Positions 8,639 through 19,972 of a DNA stretch of 64,000 bases are shown in pieces; the first letter of the stretch is position 1; the number at the start of each line of letters is the position of its first letter. The position numbers were made by a program, and so were the translations under genes. The DNA is from Leptotrichia massiliensis (GTDB taxonomy: Bacteria > Fusobacteriota > Fusobacteriia > Fusobacteriales > Leptotrichiaceae). The stretch spans positions 124,001-188,000 of the forward strand of contig NZ_FNVZ01000005.1 in the NCBI RefSeq assembly GCF_900104625.1, written 5' to 3'. Below the pieces are notes generated by a model, which worked only from the letters and a program-made list of their open reading frames with translations, had not been told where the DNA came from and made no database searches.

Positions 8639-9694
8639 ATGGATAAAAGCAGAAAATTTATGGCAGTAATTTTAGCATTGCTTGCAGCTATTTTTTATGC
8701 AATTAATACACCATTTTCTAAAGAGCTTTTAAATAAGATTCCTCCAACATTGATGGCATCTTTTCTATATCTGGGAGCTGGAACAGGTGTAGGTATTATG
8801 TACTTGTTTCATAGGAAAGTCGAAGAAAAGTATGAAAAGTTAAATAAGGCAGATTTACCTTATACTGTTGGAATGATTGTCCTTGATATTGCGGCACCTA
8901 TATTCCTTATGATTGGTATAAATATTGGTTCAGCCTCAAATGCTTCACTGCTTGGTAACTTTGAAATTGTAGCAACAACAATTATTGCTCTTTTAATATT
9001 TAGGGAAAAAGTAACATCAAAGTTATGGATTGCTATCGGTTTTATTACAGTATCGAGCATAGTTCTTTCAGTTGAAGGAGTTGAAAGTTTCCAGTTTTCA
9101 TTAGGATCATTGTTTGTTATACTGGCAACTTGCTGTTGGGGACTTGAAAATAACTGCACTAGAAAAATTTCAGATAAAAGTACTTATGAGATTGTTTTAC
9201 TAAAAGGTTTTTTCTCTGGTAGCGGTGCATTTATAGTCGCCCTTATTTTGGGAGAAAGAATTCCGGAAATCAAATATATAATAGCTGCTTTGCTACTTGG
9301 ATTTGTGGCATATGGACTCAGTATTTTTATGTATATCAGAGCACAAAGAGATTTAGGTGCTTCAAAAACTAGTGCATATTATGCTGTAGCTCCGTTTGTA
9401 GGAACTTTTTTAGCATTTATAGTAAATGGAGAAAAACTTACTTTGGTATATTTCATTGGTCTTGTTTTTATGATAATCGGCAGCGTAATTGTTGTATATG
9501 ATACAATGGTTAAACGTCACAGTCATAGTCATTCTCACATAATTGTTCATACTCATGATGGAAAAACACATACTCATATTATCATGCATAAACATGAGCA
9601 TAGTCATTTTATATCAGAGAAAAAGCATAATCATATGCATAAAGATTATATAAATAGCATAGAACATAAATTGATACATGAAAAGGGATTGTAA
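8639..9694 (+). CDS. EamA/DMT-family exporter with His-rich C-terminal tail
   Basis: A 351-residue inner-membrane protein with ten predicted helices in two EamA repeats (opening KFMAVILALLAAIFYAINTPFSK; the second repeat begins near residue 155 with LFVILATCCWGLENN). Family members export amino acids, sugars or other metabolites. About 60 cytoplasmic residues follow the last helix, containing about 20 His in HSHSHSHIIVHTHDG-type runs. That tail is not part of the EamA fold and resembles the metal-sensing loops of CDF or ZIP transporters. The gene lies 37 bp after the ABC ATPase and could share its transcript. Confidence 0.85.
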   Translation: MDKSRKFMAVILALLAAIFYAINTPFSKELLNKIPPTLMASFLYLGAGTGVGIMYLFHRKVEEKYEKLNKADLPYTVGMIVLDIAAPIFLMIGINIGSASNASLLGNFEIVATTIIALLIFREKVTSKLWIAIGFITVSSIVLSVEGVESFQFSLGSLFVILATCCWGLENNCTRKISDKSTYEIVLLKGFFSGSGAFIVALILGERIPEIKYIIAALLLGFVAYGLSIFMYIRAQRDLGASKTSAYYAVAPFVGTFLAFIVNGEKLTLVYFIGLVFMIIGSVIVVYDTMVKRHSHSHSHIIVHTHDGKTHTHIIMHKHEHSHFISEKKHNHMHKDYINSIEHKLIHEKGL

Positions 9695-9875
9695 ATTTAT
9701 AAAAGTGCTGTATTTGAAACATAACAAATTAAAGTTTCAAATAAAATAAAAATTAAAAAAATTAAGCAAGATTAAAATTGTTCAAGAAATTAGAAATTTG
9801 TAGAGGTGAGAAAAATGTAATGGCAACATATTCAACTTAAATCGAAATAATATAAAATTACGAGGAGATTATAAG

Positions 9876-10640
9876 ATGAACAATTATATAAAATTAAATG
9901 AAGATAGATGGAATAATGTAAAAAATGACTATACTGAGCCATTGACACATGAAGAATTAGAAAAAGTTAGAAATAATCCAATTTCTGTTGCATTAACTGT
10001 TGGGAAAAAAGTTCCAAAAGAATGGTTTGAAAAAGCAAACGGGAAAAAGATATTAGGTTTAGCTTGTGGTGGTGGACAGCAGGGACCAGTTTTTGCTATA
10101 AAAGGTTATGATGTAACCATAATGGATTTTTCTAAATCACAATTACAAAGAGATGATATGGTTGCTGAAAGAGAAGGCTTAAAAATCAATACAGTTCAAG
10201 GCGATATGACAAAACCATTTCCATTTGAAAATGAAACTTTTGATATTATTTTTAATCCAGTTTCAAATGTATATATAGAAGATTTAGAAAACATGTATAA
10301 AGAAGCCTCTAGAGTATTGAAAAAGGGTGGACTGTTAATGGTCGGATTTATGAATCCTTGGATATACATGTATGATGCTGACATTGTATGGGACAAACCT
10401 GATGAGGAATTACTTTTAAAGTTTTCGATACCTTTTAATTCAAAAGAGCTTGAAGAGGAAGGCAAGATAACCATAAATCCAGAATATGGATATGAATTTA
10501 GCCATACCTTAGAAACTCAGATTAGAGGACAACTTAAAAATGGTTTCGCTATGATAGATTTTTATGAATCGTGTGACAAAAGACATAGATTATCACGTTA
10601 TGGAAATGATTATATAGCTACACTTTGTATTAAACTATAA
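9876..10640 (+). CDS. Class I SAM-dependent methyltransferase
   Basis: A 254-residue cytoplasmic protein with a Rossmann methyltransferase core: motif I ILGLACGGGQQGP near residue 51, the acidic end of beta 2 at TIMDFSKSQL, QGDMTKPFPFENETFD as motif II, and the KKGGLLMVGF strand. The family methylates small molecules or cofactors; the target is not evident. GAGGAG stands before the ATG. The 180-base gap upstream holds only AT-rich sequence and an 8-bp inverted repeat without a T-tract. Confidence 0.85.
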   Translation: MNNYIKLNEDRWNNVKNDYTEPLTHEELEKVRNNPISVALTVGKKVPKEWFEKANGKKILGLACGGGQQGPVFAIKGYDVTIMDFSKSQLQRDDMVAEREGLKINTVQGDMTKPFPFENETFDIIFNPVSNVYIEDLENMYKEASRVLKKGGLLMVGFMNPWIYMYDADIVWDKPDEELLLKFSIPFNSKELEEEGKITINPEYGYEFSHTLETQIRGQLKNGFAMIDFYESCDKRHRLSRYGNDYIATLCIKL

Positions 10641-10764
10641 TGTTATAGAACATACTTTGGGAGAATAGCCCATTTTATTTTCTTTAAGGATTAAAATCTA
10701 AAAATTAGAATTTTGTAATTAATAGAAATTAATATTTTTAATAAAATAAAAAAAGAGGAAACTT

Positions 10765-11421
10765 ATGGATTTTAATAAACTTTATGAAGAAATGACCCAG
10801 CATAAAAATGAAGAACAGGCTCAAAAAATGTCAAAATATATGCTTAATAAATTTGAATATATTGGGATCAAGACACCTGAAAGACGTAAAATATTTAAAA
10901 ATTTTTTCAAGGAATACAAGAATGAAGAAAAAATCGACTGGGAATTTGTAAATAAATGCTGGGAAAATAAGCACAGGGAATTTCAGTATATTGCAGCAGA
11001 TTATCTAAAGAATATGAAAGATAAGTTGACAATAGATGATATTCCCAAGTTTAAACGGTTAATCTTGAAAAAATCGTGGTGGGATACGATAGACAATTTA
11101 GATATGACAATAGGAACTTTGGCATTAAAGGATTCAAATGTGAATAAAATATTGCTAGAATGGAGTCTTGATGAAAATATTTGGCTTAGAAGAATTGCTA
11201 TTGATCATCAGCTTTTGAGGAAAGAAAAAACAAACACTGAATTACTGGAAAAAATTTTAAAGAATAATCTGGGGCAGGCTGAATTTTTTATCAATAAGTC
11301 GATAGGCTGGGCATTGAGAGATTATAGCAAGACTAATCCTGAGTGGGTAAAAAATTTTATTGAGAAAAATAGAGAAAATATGGCAAAATTAAGTATTAGG
11401 GAAGCTAGTAAATATTTGTAA
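10765..11421 (+). CDS. AlkD-like DNA alkylation repair protein (HEAT-like repeats)
   Basis: A 218-residue all-helical protein matching the AlkD DNA glycosylase family, which removes bulky or cationic N3/N7-alkylpurines using a scaffold of HEAT-like repeats. Family landmarks visible are IGIKTPERRKIFKNF near residue 32, HREFQYIAADYL, KKSWWDTIDNLD near residue 110, DENIWLRRIAIDHQL and the C-terminal FINKSIGWALRDY followed by REASKYL. A GAGGAAA ribosome site precedes the ATG. It is a single gene, followed by a structured repeat. Confidence 0.9.
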   Translation: MDFNKLYEEMTQHKNEEQAQKMSKYMLNKFEYIGIKTPERRKIFKNFFKEYKNEEKIDWEFVNKCWENKHREFQYIAADYLKNMKDKLTIDDIPKFKRLILKKSWWDTIDNLDMTIGTLALKDSNVNKILLEWSLDENIWLRRIAIDHQLLRKEKTNTELLEKILKNNLGQAEFFINKSIGWALRDYSKTNPEWVKNFIEKNRENMAKLSIREASKYL

Positions 11422-11720
11422 TATTAAATTCTCTTTAAGTAATAAATTTATTATAAACTTTTTCAACAAAGGACATTTCCAAATAATTAAAATATAGTTT
11501 TTTAGTTCTAATAAAGCGACGGAGCTTTTATTTGTTCAACTACGACTGTCTGACGACTGGAAGGAGGAGTTTCGGAGTTGGGCAAATAAAAGTCGTAGTC
11601 TAGCCATAGGTTGCAGGATTTGCGGCAATGAGCAATCCTGCAAAAAAAATTATAATAAAAATAGTAAAATTGTCATTAAACAAATAATTTAATACTAAAT
11701 TCCATTAGAAAATAAAAACT
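11422..11720 (+). repeat. Dispersed structured intergenic repeat, copy A
   Basis: This 406-base gap holds a copy of a repeat seen again at 12297, 28340, 60708 and 60978. Two hairpins are clear. The first has 17-base arms, 11525-11541 and 11576-11592, that pair fully if two G-U pairs are allowed. The second has arms 11613-11623 and 11632-11641 around the loop GGCAATGA. Between them is GTCGTAGTCTAGCCATAGGT, shared with the other copies. No ORF is present. Confidence 0.75.
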
Positions 11721-11827
11721 ATGTTAAATTTTATTAAACATTTGTTATTTAAATGTGGAATAGTATAAGTTTTAAAGTAATTTTATTGTATTATAAGCAT
11801 AAAGAATATTGAAAGGATTTATAAATT

Positions 11828-12283
11828 ATGAAAAAAATAATAATGATAATGGGAACGGCTCTTGTTCTTTCATCTTGTGGAGTTGTTGGAGCGGCAGGAA
11901 GTATTGCTGGAGGGACAATTAAAGCAGCTGGAACCGTTACAGGAGCAGTAATTAAGACAACTGGAAATATTATCGGTGGGATAATTGGCGGAAATGATGG
12001 AGAAATTAATGCGAAAGGCGTTAAGTATAAATTTTCTAAGGCAAAAGTTGAAAATGATGGGAATACGACAATTGTAACAGGAGTTTTAACAAATAGTGGA
12101 ACTAAAAAGGAAAATGTTACTATTGAAATCCCTTGCTTTGATAAAAAAGGAACAAAAGTCGGAGATGCTGTGGATAGCACTGATTCCATTGATAAAAATA
12201 AAAAATGGGAGTTTAGGGCTGTTCTAAATTCGGGAGATGTAAAGGCATGTAAAGTGAAGGATGCTTATGTAAATGCACAATAA
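11828..12283 (+). CDS. Lipoprotein with FxLYD-like domain
   Basis: A 151-residue exported lipoprotein with lipobox LSSC at residue 17. The next 40 residues are a Gly/Ala/Thr-rich stretch (AAGSIAGGTIKAAGTVTGA) that might pack against a membrane. The C-terminal part (YKFSKAKVENDGNTTIVTGV, NSGTKKENVTIEI) has the single beta-sandwich look of FxLYD domains. The function is unknown. AAAGGA lies before the ATG, and repeat copies lie on both sides of the gene. Confidence 0.65.
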   Translation: MKKIIMIMGTALVLSSCGVVGAAGSIAGGTIKAAGTVTGAVIKTTGNIIGGIIGGNDGEINAKGVKYKFSKAKVENDGNTTIVTGVLTNSGTKKENVTIEIPCFDKKGTKVGDAVDSTDSIDKNKKWEFRAVLNSGDVKACKVKDAYVNAQ

Positions 12284-12296
12284 ATTTGATAATAAT

Positions 12297-12530
12297 ATCT
12301 TATACTAAACTTGATTTAAATAACAAATTTATTACAAACTTTTCTAATTAAAGTATATAAAACTAATATTTTAAAATAATTTAAAATATAATTTTTGTTT
12401 TTTAAATAGAGCTTAGTATAAACTAATCTGTGAGATTTTTGACAATAAGTTATCCTATAAAAATAAAAAAACATAGCGATATGAAAAAATATTTATTAAT
12501 AAAAATGTCTAAAAAATAAAATTCAAAAAT
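12297..12530 (+). repeat. Dispersed intergenic repeat, copy B (hairpin core deleted)
   Basis: This copy keeps the AT-rich left part of the repeat (TATACTAA, ATTTAAATAACAAATTTATT, ACAAACTTTTCTAAT, TTAGTATAAACTAATC) and the right part (AAAAAACATAG, GAAAAAATATTTATTAAT). The large hairpins found in the copies at 11422 and 60978 are reduced to about 35 bases. It fills most of the gap ahead of ilvC. I see no T-box or other known leader there. Confidence 0.65.
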
Positions 12531-12564
12531 ATATAAAATATATCATTACATTAAAAAGAAATAT

Positions 12565-12592
12565 TTGCAAATATTTTTAAAAAGTGTATAAT
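12565..12592 (+). promoter_or_regulatory. Probable ilvC promoter
   Basis: TTGCAA at 12565 and a perfect TATAAT at 12587 are separated by 16 bases, with initiation expected about 20 bases before the AGGAGG of ilvC. The short leader leaves no room for an attenuator between promoter and gene. Confidence 0.7.
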
Positions 12593-12619
12593 ATATACAT
12601 ATAAAATTTAGGAGGATAA

Positions 12620-13633
<1,014 letters not shown>

Positions 13634-13660
13634 AAATTAGAAAATAAAAGAACAACTTTA

Positions 13661-13700
13661 GAATTTTAGCAGTCTTTCAAATAAGGCTGCTAAATTTTTA
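13661..13700 (+). terminator. Rho-independent terminator after ilvC
   Basis: The arms AATTTTAGCAGTC and GGCTGCTAAATT form a stem of about 12 pairs around a short loop, ending in a T-run at 13695-13699. Confidence 0.75.
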
Positions 13701-13755
13701 GTAAATGTTTTTTATAAATAGATAAGAAAAAATAGGATTAGATAAGGAGTAAAAA

Positions 13756-14427
13756 ATGGGAAAAAAATTCTTTGATGAAATTGAACTGTTTTTGTTTGAT
13801 ATGGATGGTTTGTTGTTTGATACTGAAACTATTTATGTGGAATATGGACGTGAAATTGCAGAGAAAATGGGATATACAATTACAAAAGATGTTGTGGAAA
13901 GAACAACGGGTGTTACAAATGATAAGGCAAGAATATTGTTTAAAGAAGCCTTGGGACAAGATTTTCCGTATGATGAAATGATGGGAACAGTTAAGGATCA
14001 TATAATGGAAAAAGCTGAAAAAGGCGAAGTTCCATTAAAACTTGGCGCATTGGAATTGCTTGAATTTTTGAAAAAAAATAATAAGCAGATGATTTTGGCA
14101 ACTTCATCGGACTTGGATATGGCTGAAACTTTGACTAAAGGAAAGGATATAAAAAAATATTTTTCCCATTTTGTGACGGCAGAAGATGTAACTCATGGAA
14201 AGCCAGATCCTGAAGTTTTTCTTATAGGATCAGAAAAGGCTGGAACATCTCCTGAAAAAACAGTTGTATTTGAAGATTCGTTCAATGGAATAAGAGCGGC
14301 TCATGCAGCTGGGACATTTCCAATTATGGTCCCAGATAAATTAAAACCGACAGAAGAAATTAAAAAATTAGTTTATAAAAAATTTGATAATTTGTTGGAA
14401 GTGCTTGATTACTTTGAGGGAAAGTAA
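13756..14427 (+). CDS. HAD-family phosphatase/phosphoglucomutase-like
   Basis: A 223-residue cytoplasmic HAD hydrolase. Motif I is FDMDGLLFDTE near residue 14 (nucleophile and acid Asp), motif II is ILATSSD near residue 114, the motif III Lys is in HGKPDPEVF and motif IV is VFEDSFNGIRAA. The helical cap between motifs I and II places it with beta-phosphoglucomutase-like enzymes (subfamily IA), which act on small sugar phosphates; the exact substrate is open. AAGGAG precedes the ATG. Confidence 0.88.
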   Translation: MGKKFFDEIELFLFDMDGLLFDTETIYVEYGREIAEKMGYTITKDVVERTTGVTNDKARILFKEALGQDFPYDEMMGTVKDHIMEKAEKGEVPLKLGALELLEFLKKNNKQMILATSSDLDMAETLTKGKDIKKYFSHFVTAEDVTHGKPDPEVFLIGSEKAGTSPEKTVVFEDSFNGIRAAHAAGTFPIMVPDKLKPTEEIKKLVYKKFDNLLEVLDYFEGK

Positions 14428-14455
14428 ATTACTAAAAATAAAATAGAAATTGATT

Positions 14456-14498
14456 AATAGGAGTTATTTGTGGGAAATAATATAACTTCTATTTTTTT
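14456..14498 (+). terminator. Rho-independent terminator after the HAD gene
   Basis: AATAGGAGTTAT pairs with ATAACTTCTATT (11 of 12 pairs) and is followed directly by seven T residues. Confidence 0.75.
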
Positions 14499-14659
14499 GT
14501 GAAAATTATTTTATTAAAAGATTTAAATCAATTGAAAAAAAATAGCAAATATAGTAAAATAAATAGTAAAAAGATAAAATTTTAGTAAGTTAGATTTTTT
14601 AGTTTTTACGGTTCAGTTTTTAAAAAAGTAAGAAAATTCTAAAAATTTAGGAGGAATGA

Positions 14660-15961
<1,302 letters not shown>

Positions 15962-15969
15962 TTTTTGAA

Positions 15970-16101
15970 AGTTAGAGAAAATTATTTAAGAAATGAAGTG
16001 AATTCAAAAGATAAGATTTTAGAATTTAGAAAAAGACTTTTGGATAGAAATAAAAATTTTATAAAAGAAAAGCAAGATATTGAATTTGAGAAAAAATTAT
16101 G
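15970..16101 (+). pseudogene. Short helical ORF, possible gene remnant
   Basis: Between purA and the next gene an open frame reads RNEVNSKDKILEFRKRLL and continues as a charged helix to a TGA at 16101. There is no ATG in frame and no ribosome site, so it is probably a leftover of a longer gene. The opening vaguely resembles the N-terminus of 5-formyltetrahydrofolate cyclo-ligase, but that is only an impression. Confidence 0.2.
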
Positions 16102-16137
16102 AAATAAAAAATTTGAATAATGAAATGGAGAGATAAA

Positions 16138-16575
16138 ATGAAAATAAGAAAAATAGCGTTATTAACAATGGTTGGAGTAATTTCTGTGTTGGGATTTTCG
16201 TGTAGTAAATCAGGAAATGAAAAAGAAACTTTAGCGATGTCAAAAGAAGCAAAAGCTGGGAAAAAAGCAGAATATAAAAAGATAACTTCAGATGAAGCTA
16301 AAAAGATGATGGAAACTCAAAAAGTTATAGTTGTAGATGTTAGAACTTTGGAAGAATATAACGAAGGGCATATTCCAAATGCGATTTCTGTTCCATTGGA
16401 AACTATTGAAAATGAAGCAGAAGCAAAATTGAAAAATAAAGATGCTTTAATTCTAGTTTATTGCAGAAGCGGAAGAAGAAGCAGGGAAGCAGCATTAAAA
16501 TTGATTGAAAAAGGTTATACAAATGTGATTGATTTTGGTGGAATAAAAGATTGGAATGGGGAAGTTGTAAAATAA
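16138..16575 (+). CDS. Rhodanese-domain lipoprotein
   Basis: A 145-residue lipoprotein with lipobox LGFSC and a single rhodanese domain: SDEAKKMMETQKVIVVDVR, EEYNEGHIPNAISVPLE and the active-site loop VYCRSGRRSREAA, whose Cys would carry the persulfide. Such periplasmic rhodaneses take part in sulfur transfer or redox stress responses. I start at 16138, where the signal peptide begins and GGAGAG lies 9 bases upstream, not at the in-frame ATG at 16120. Confidence 0.88.
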   Translation: MKIRKIALLTMVGVISVLGFSCSKSGNEKETLAMSKEAKAGKKAEYKKITSDEAKKMMETQKVIVVDVRTLEEYNEGHIPNAISVPLETIENEAEAKLKNKDALILVYCRSGRRSREAALKLIEKGYTNVIDFGGIKDWNGEVVK

Positions 16576-16639
16576 AAAATATAGTATTTAAAGATGTAAA
16601 ATAAAAAATACTGTATTTTGAATAAGAAGGGAATAGGCA

Positions 16640-17116
16640 ATGAAAAAAATACTAATAATGTTGATGCTGGGGATCGGAATTATTTCCTTTTCAACTCCAG
16701 CACAAAATGGTAAAAAGTCTGAAATTGATAAAACTATGAATGAAAGTACTGCTCAAAATTTGTCTTTTAATACGATTACATTGAAATTAGTTGGAACTAG
16801 AGTTTCAAAAAGTGATAAAAATAAAATAGAATTAGAATATGAAAATTTTAAGGCAACTGGAAATAATAAAAAAGTTTATACAGAAAAAGACTTTCAAGTA
16901 AATGGAAAAAATCCCAAAATTATTATAAATAAAACAATTTCAACTGCAATGATGGAAAATTTTATTAATAGTGATGAAGAAATTTCTATAATAGGATTTT
17001 TAGAAAATAATGAAGGAATCAAATTTAAGCCCTTTGATTTTAGTTTTAATGTAAATAAAGATGAAGTAAAAAAGATTTATTTTAAGGATGGGGCAATTTA
17101 TATTTGGGATAATTAA
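16640..17116 (+). CDS. Secreted hypothetical protein
   Basis: A 158-residue protein with a clear signal peptide (MKKILIMLMLGIGIISFS, cleavage near TPA). The mature part is beta-rich and Lys/Asn-rich with no motif I recognise; it would be periplasmic or surface-exposed. AGAAGGGA precedes the ATG. The leader before it contains a 24-base sequence repeated once (16566-16589 and 16595-16618), probably slippage. It lies between the rhodanese lipoprotein and purB and shares their strand. Confidence 0.6.
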   Translation: MKKILIMLMLGIGIISFSTPAQNGKKSEIDKTMNESTAQNLSFNTITLKLVGTRVSKSDKNKIELEYENFKATGNNKKVYTEKDFQVNGKNPKIIINKTISTAMMENFINSDEEISIIGFLENNEGIKFKPFDFSFNVNKDEVKKIYFKDGAIYIWDN

Positions 17117-17161
17117 GTTAGAAAATTTTGTAAATAAAATTAAGTAGGAGGAAATGGGAAA

Positions 17162-18604
17162 ATGGAAAATATGAGTATATATTCAAATCCGTTGGCGGAG
17201 AGATATTCGAGTAAGGAAATGTTGCATATTTTTTCACCTGAGTTTAAATTTAGAACCTGGAGAAAGTTGTGGATAAATTTGGCTGAGGCTGAGAAGGAAC
17301 TTGGGCTTGATTTTATTACAGATGAGCAGATTGTAGAACTTAAAAAATTTAAGGATGATGTGGATTTTAAAGTTGCGGCAGAATTTGAGAAAAAATTGAG
17401 ACACGATGTGATGGCTCACGTTCATACTTATGGAGAACAGGCGAAAAATGCAAGAAAAATCATTCACTTGGGAGCGACAAGTGCGTATGTTGGGGATAAT
17501 ACTGATTTGATTCAAATTAAGGAAGGGCTTTTAGTTGTTAAGAGAAGAATGCTTGCTTTGATTGAAAAAATGAGAGATTTTGCATTGCAGTACAAAGATT
17601 TGCCTACTTTAGGATTTACTCATTTTCAAGCGGCACAGCTTACAACGGTTGGAAAAAGAGCGACATTGTGGCTTCATTCCTTGCTTCTTGATTTTGAAGA
17701 GCTGGAATTCAGATTTGAAAACTTGAGATTTAGAGGAGTCAAAGGGACTACTGGTACACAGGCTAGTTTTAAAGAGCTGTTTGAAGGAGATTTTGAAAAA
17801 GTAAAACAGTTGGATGAACTGGTTACTGAGAAAGCTGGATTTAGTAAAAAACAAGGTGTTTCGGGGCAAACTTACGATAGAAAAGTAGATGCACAAATTT
17901 TAAATTTATTGTCGAATATTGCTCAATCTTCTCACAAATTTACGAATGATTTTAGATTACTTCAGCATTTGAAGGAACTAGAAGAGCCATTTGAAAAAAA
18001 TCAAATTGGTTCAAGTGCGATGGCATACAAGAGAAATCCGATGAGAAGTGAAAGAATTTCATCACTTGCAAAATATGTAATTTCAAGCTCACAAACAGGT
18101 GCATTGGTATTTGCAACACAATGGTTTGAAAGAACATTGGATGATTCGGCAAGTAAAAGACTTTCAATTCCGCAAGCATTCTTGGCAGTGGACGCAATTT
18201 TGATTATTTGGCTTAATATTATGGACGGAGTTGTTGTTTATCCAAAAGTGATTGAAGCAAATATTCAAAAGGAATTACCATTTATGGCAACTGAAAACAT
18301 CATTATGGAATCAGTAAAAAAAGGAATGGACAGACAAGAAGTTCACGAAATTATTAGAGAACTTTCGATGGAAGAAACAAAGGAAATTAAATTAAATGGA
18401 AATCCCAACAGATTGATTGACAGAATTATAAAAGACGGTAGATTAGGACTTAAAGCAGAAGATATGGAAGGAATCTTGGTTTCAGCTAATTATACTGGAT
18501 TTGCTGGGCAGCAGACTGAGGATTTTGTGAAAAATGAGATTGATCCGATTCTGGATAAGTATAAGGATGAGATTATTGAGGATATGGAGGAATTAAGAGT
18601 TTAA
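17162..18604 (+). CDS. purB: Adenylosuccinate lyase PurB
   Basis: A 480-residue fumarase/aspartase-superfamily enzyme acting at two steps of purine synthesis: it splits SAICAR and adenylosuccinate, releasing fumarate. Visible signatures are KLRHDVMAHVHTYG near residue 78, HLGATSAYVGDNTDL, the catalytic TLGFTHFQAAQLTTVGKR near residue 154, GTTGTQASF, and the flexible loop GSSAMAYKRNPMRSER near residue 282. AGGAGG precedes the ATG. Confidence 0.97.
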   Translation: MENMSIYSNPLAERYSSKEMLHIFSPEFKFRTWRKLWINLAEAEKELGLDFITDEQIVELKKFKDDVDFKVAAEFEKKLRHDVMAHVHTYGEQAKNARKIIHLGATSAYVGDNTDLIQIKEGLLVVKRRMLALIEKMRDFALQYKDLPTLGFTHFQAAQLTTVGKRATLWLHSLLLDFEELEFRFENLRFRGVKGTTGTQASFKELFEGDFEKVKQLDELVTEKAGFSKKQGVSGQTYDRKVDAQILNLLSNIAQSSHKFTNDFRLLQHLKELEEPFEKNQIGSSAMAYKRNPMRSERISSLAKYVISSSQTGALVFATQWFERTLDDSASKRLSIPQAFLAVDAILIIWLNIMDGVVVYPKVIEANIQKELPFMATENIIMESVKKGMDRQEVHEIIRELSMEETKEIKLNGNPNRLIDRIIKDGRLGLKAEDMEGILVSANYTGFAGQQTEDFVKNEIDPILDKYKDEIIEDMEELRV

Positions 18605-18640
18605 TGGGAAAATAAAAAAACTCTTACAAGAAACTAGAAT

Positions 18641-18796
18641 ATGAAAACAAAATCTCAAAATGCAAAAACTAATATCGAAATATCAGTTAGAATAGGAATA
18701 CATTTAAGTGAAATATATAATTACATCAAGAATATTTTTCAAAAATTAGTAGAAAAATTAAATTGTATAAATGATTTTAAGAAATGCAAAAAATAA
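18641..18796 (+). CDS. Possible 51-residue ORF between purB and the DUF3829 lipoprotein
   Basis: An ATG at 18641 opens 51 codons ending at TAA 18796. The peptide (TNIEISVRIGIHLSEIYNY, then a helix) faintly recalls the C-terminal part of Asp23/Gls24 proteins. No good ribosome site precedes it, so it could be a remnant or chance. Nothing else is visible in this 216-base gap. Confidence 0.2.
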   Translation: MKTKSQNAKTNIEISVRIGIHLSEIYNYIKNIFQKLVEKLNCINDFKKCKK

Positions 18797-18820
18797 ATTT
18801 ACGAAGGAGAGATAATAAAA

Positions 18821-19816
18821 ATGAAAAAAACAAAAATTTTAGTAATATTATTAATGTTGATATTGTTAATTTCATGTGGGAAGAAAAGTAATAACAAGGA
18901 TAAAGGATTTGATTTGAAAAATTCTGGTGGAACGAATCAGAAAGTTGATGAGGTTGAAAAGTATAATTCGTATATTGGAGTTTATAATAAATTAGTTAGT
19001 TTTGAGAAAACGGCTAATTCTTATTTTAAAGGAGCGGGTATAGAAGCACAATTTAAAAAACCAGAAGGAAGTATAAATGCAAATTTTTATGATGTTAAGA
19101 GTATCATAACAGAATTGGAAAAGGCAATATCAGCAAAACCCAAAATGGGAGAACTCGATAAAGTTTCAGAAAATTTACTTGGGGTATTCAAAGAGTTAAA
19201 ACCATTAGGTGAGGATATGGATTCTTACTATTCTGGGAAAGATTATACGAGTGATAATTATAAAAAAGCTCAAGAATTTCATACAAAATTTTTAGAAATT
19301 ATAAAAAAATATGATGTAGCAGTTTTGGCGTTTAGAACAGAAATGGATAAAAAAATTGTTGAGCAAAGGGAAAAAGAAGCTAAAAAATTGCAAAAAGAAG
19401 GAAGAGTTATTGCGTATAATAGAATGTTGATTTTGAGTGTGGGAGAAGAAGTTTTAAATGAGATTAGTAAGCAAAAATTAACTGGAGCAAATGTAATTTC
19501 TGGTGATGCTGCTAAATTTAAGGCTTTACAGGAAAAATTGATTAATGCAGTGGGAGAATTTAATAAACATGCAAAAGATCAAAAACAAATGGAAAAAGAA
19601 GGTTATAAAGATTATCGATTAAGCAGTTTTATACATGAAGCTGATGGATTTAAAGCAAGTTTAGCTAGTCTTGTGGAAAGAATTGAAGCCAAAAAACCAA
19701 TATCAGAATTTTCACTAAGAGATCAATTCTTCTTGGAAAATGAAACAGGTTCGCCTGAAAATGTTGTTAAATCATTTAATGAGCTTGTAAAAGCATACAA
19801 TGCTATGAATAGATAA
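18821..19816 (+). CDS. DUF3829 (YiiG-like) lipoprotein
   Basis: A 331-residue exported lipoprotein: lipobox LISC near residue 19, a short charged linker, then a long mostly helical domain (EKYNSYIGVYNKLVSFEKTA; later EFHTKFLEIIKKYDVAVLAF) in the style of DUF3829/YiiG proteins. Family function is unknown; they sit at the envelope. AAGGAG precedes the ATG and a terminator follows, so it is monocistronic. Confidence 0.75.
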   Translation: MKKTKILVILLMLILLISCGKKSNNKDKGFDLKNSGGTNQKVDEVEKYNSYIGVYNKLVSFEKTANSYFKGAGIEAQFKKPEGSINANFYDVKSIITELEKAISAKPKMGELDKVSENLLGVFKELKPLGEDMDSYYSGKDYTSDNYKKAQEFHTKFLEIIKKYDVAVLAFRTEMDKKIVEQREKEAKKLQKEGRVIAYNRMLILSVGEEVLNEISKQKLTGANVISGDAAKFKALQEKLINAVGEFNKHAKDQKQMEKEGYKDYRLSSFIHEADGFKASLASLVERIEAKKPISEFSLRDQFFLENETGSPENVVKSFNELVKAYNAMNR

Positions 19817-19836
19817 TAATGGTGTGTAAAATAAAA

Positions 19837-19872
19837 GCTATACTATTAATATTTAGTATAGTTTTTATATTT
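19837..19872 (+). terminator. Rho-independent terminator
   Basis: CTATACT and AGTATAG pair around a ten-base loop and are followed by TTTTTATATTTT. It ends the DUF3829 transcript and insulates the RM locus. Confidence 0.65.
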
Positions 19873-19972
19873 TATAAATGTATTTGAACCATTTGAAAAT
19901 TAGGGGAAAATAAAGGTTGGTTACAATTTTTGAGTTTTAATTTTTATAATAAAAAAGATAGAGAGGGAAAAT

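Noticed and set aside
9713-9741. 8-bp inverted repeat TTTGAAAC/GTTTCAAA after the EamA gene
   Set aside because: No T-tract follows on either strand, so it is not convincing as a terminator.
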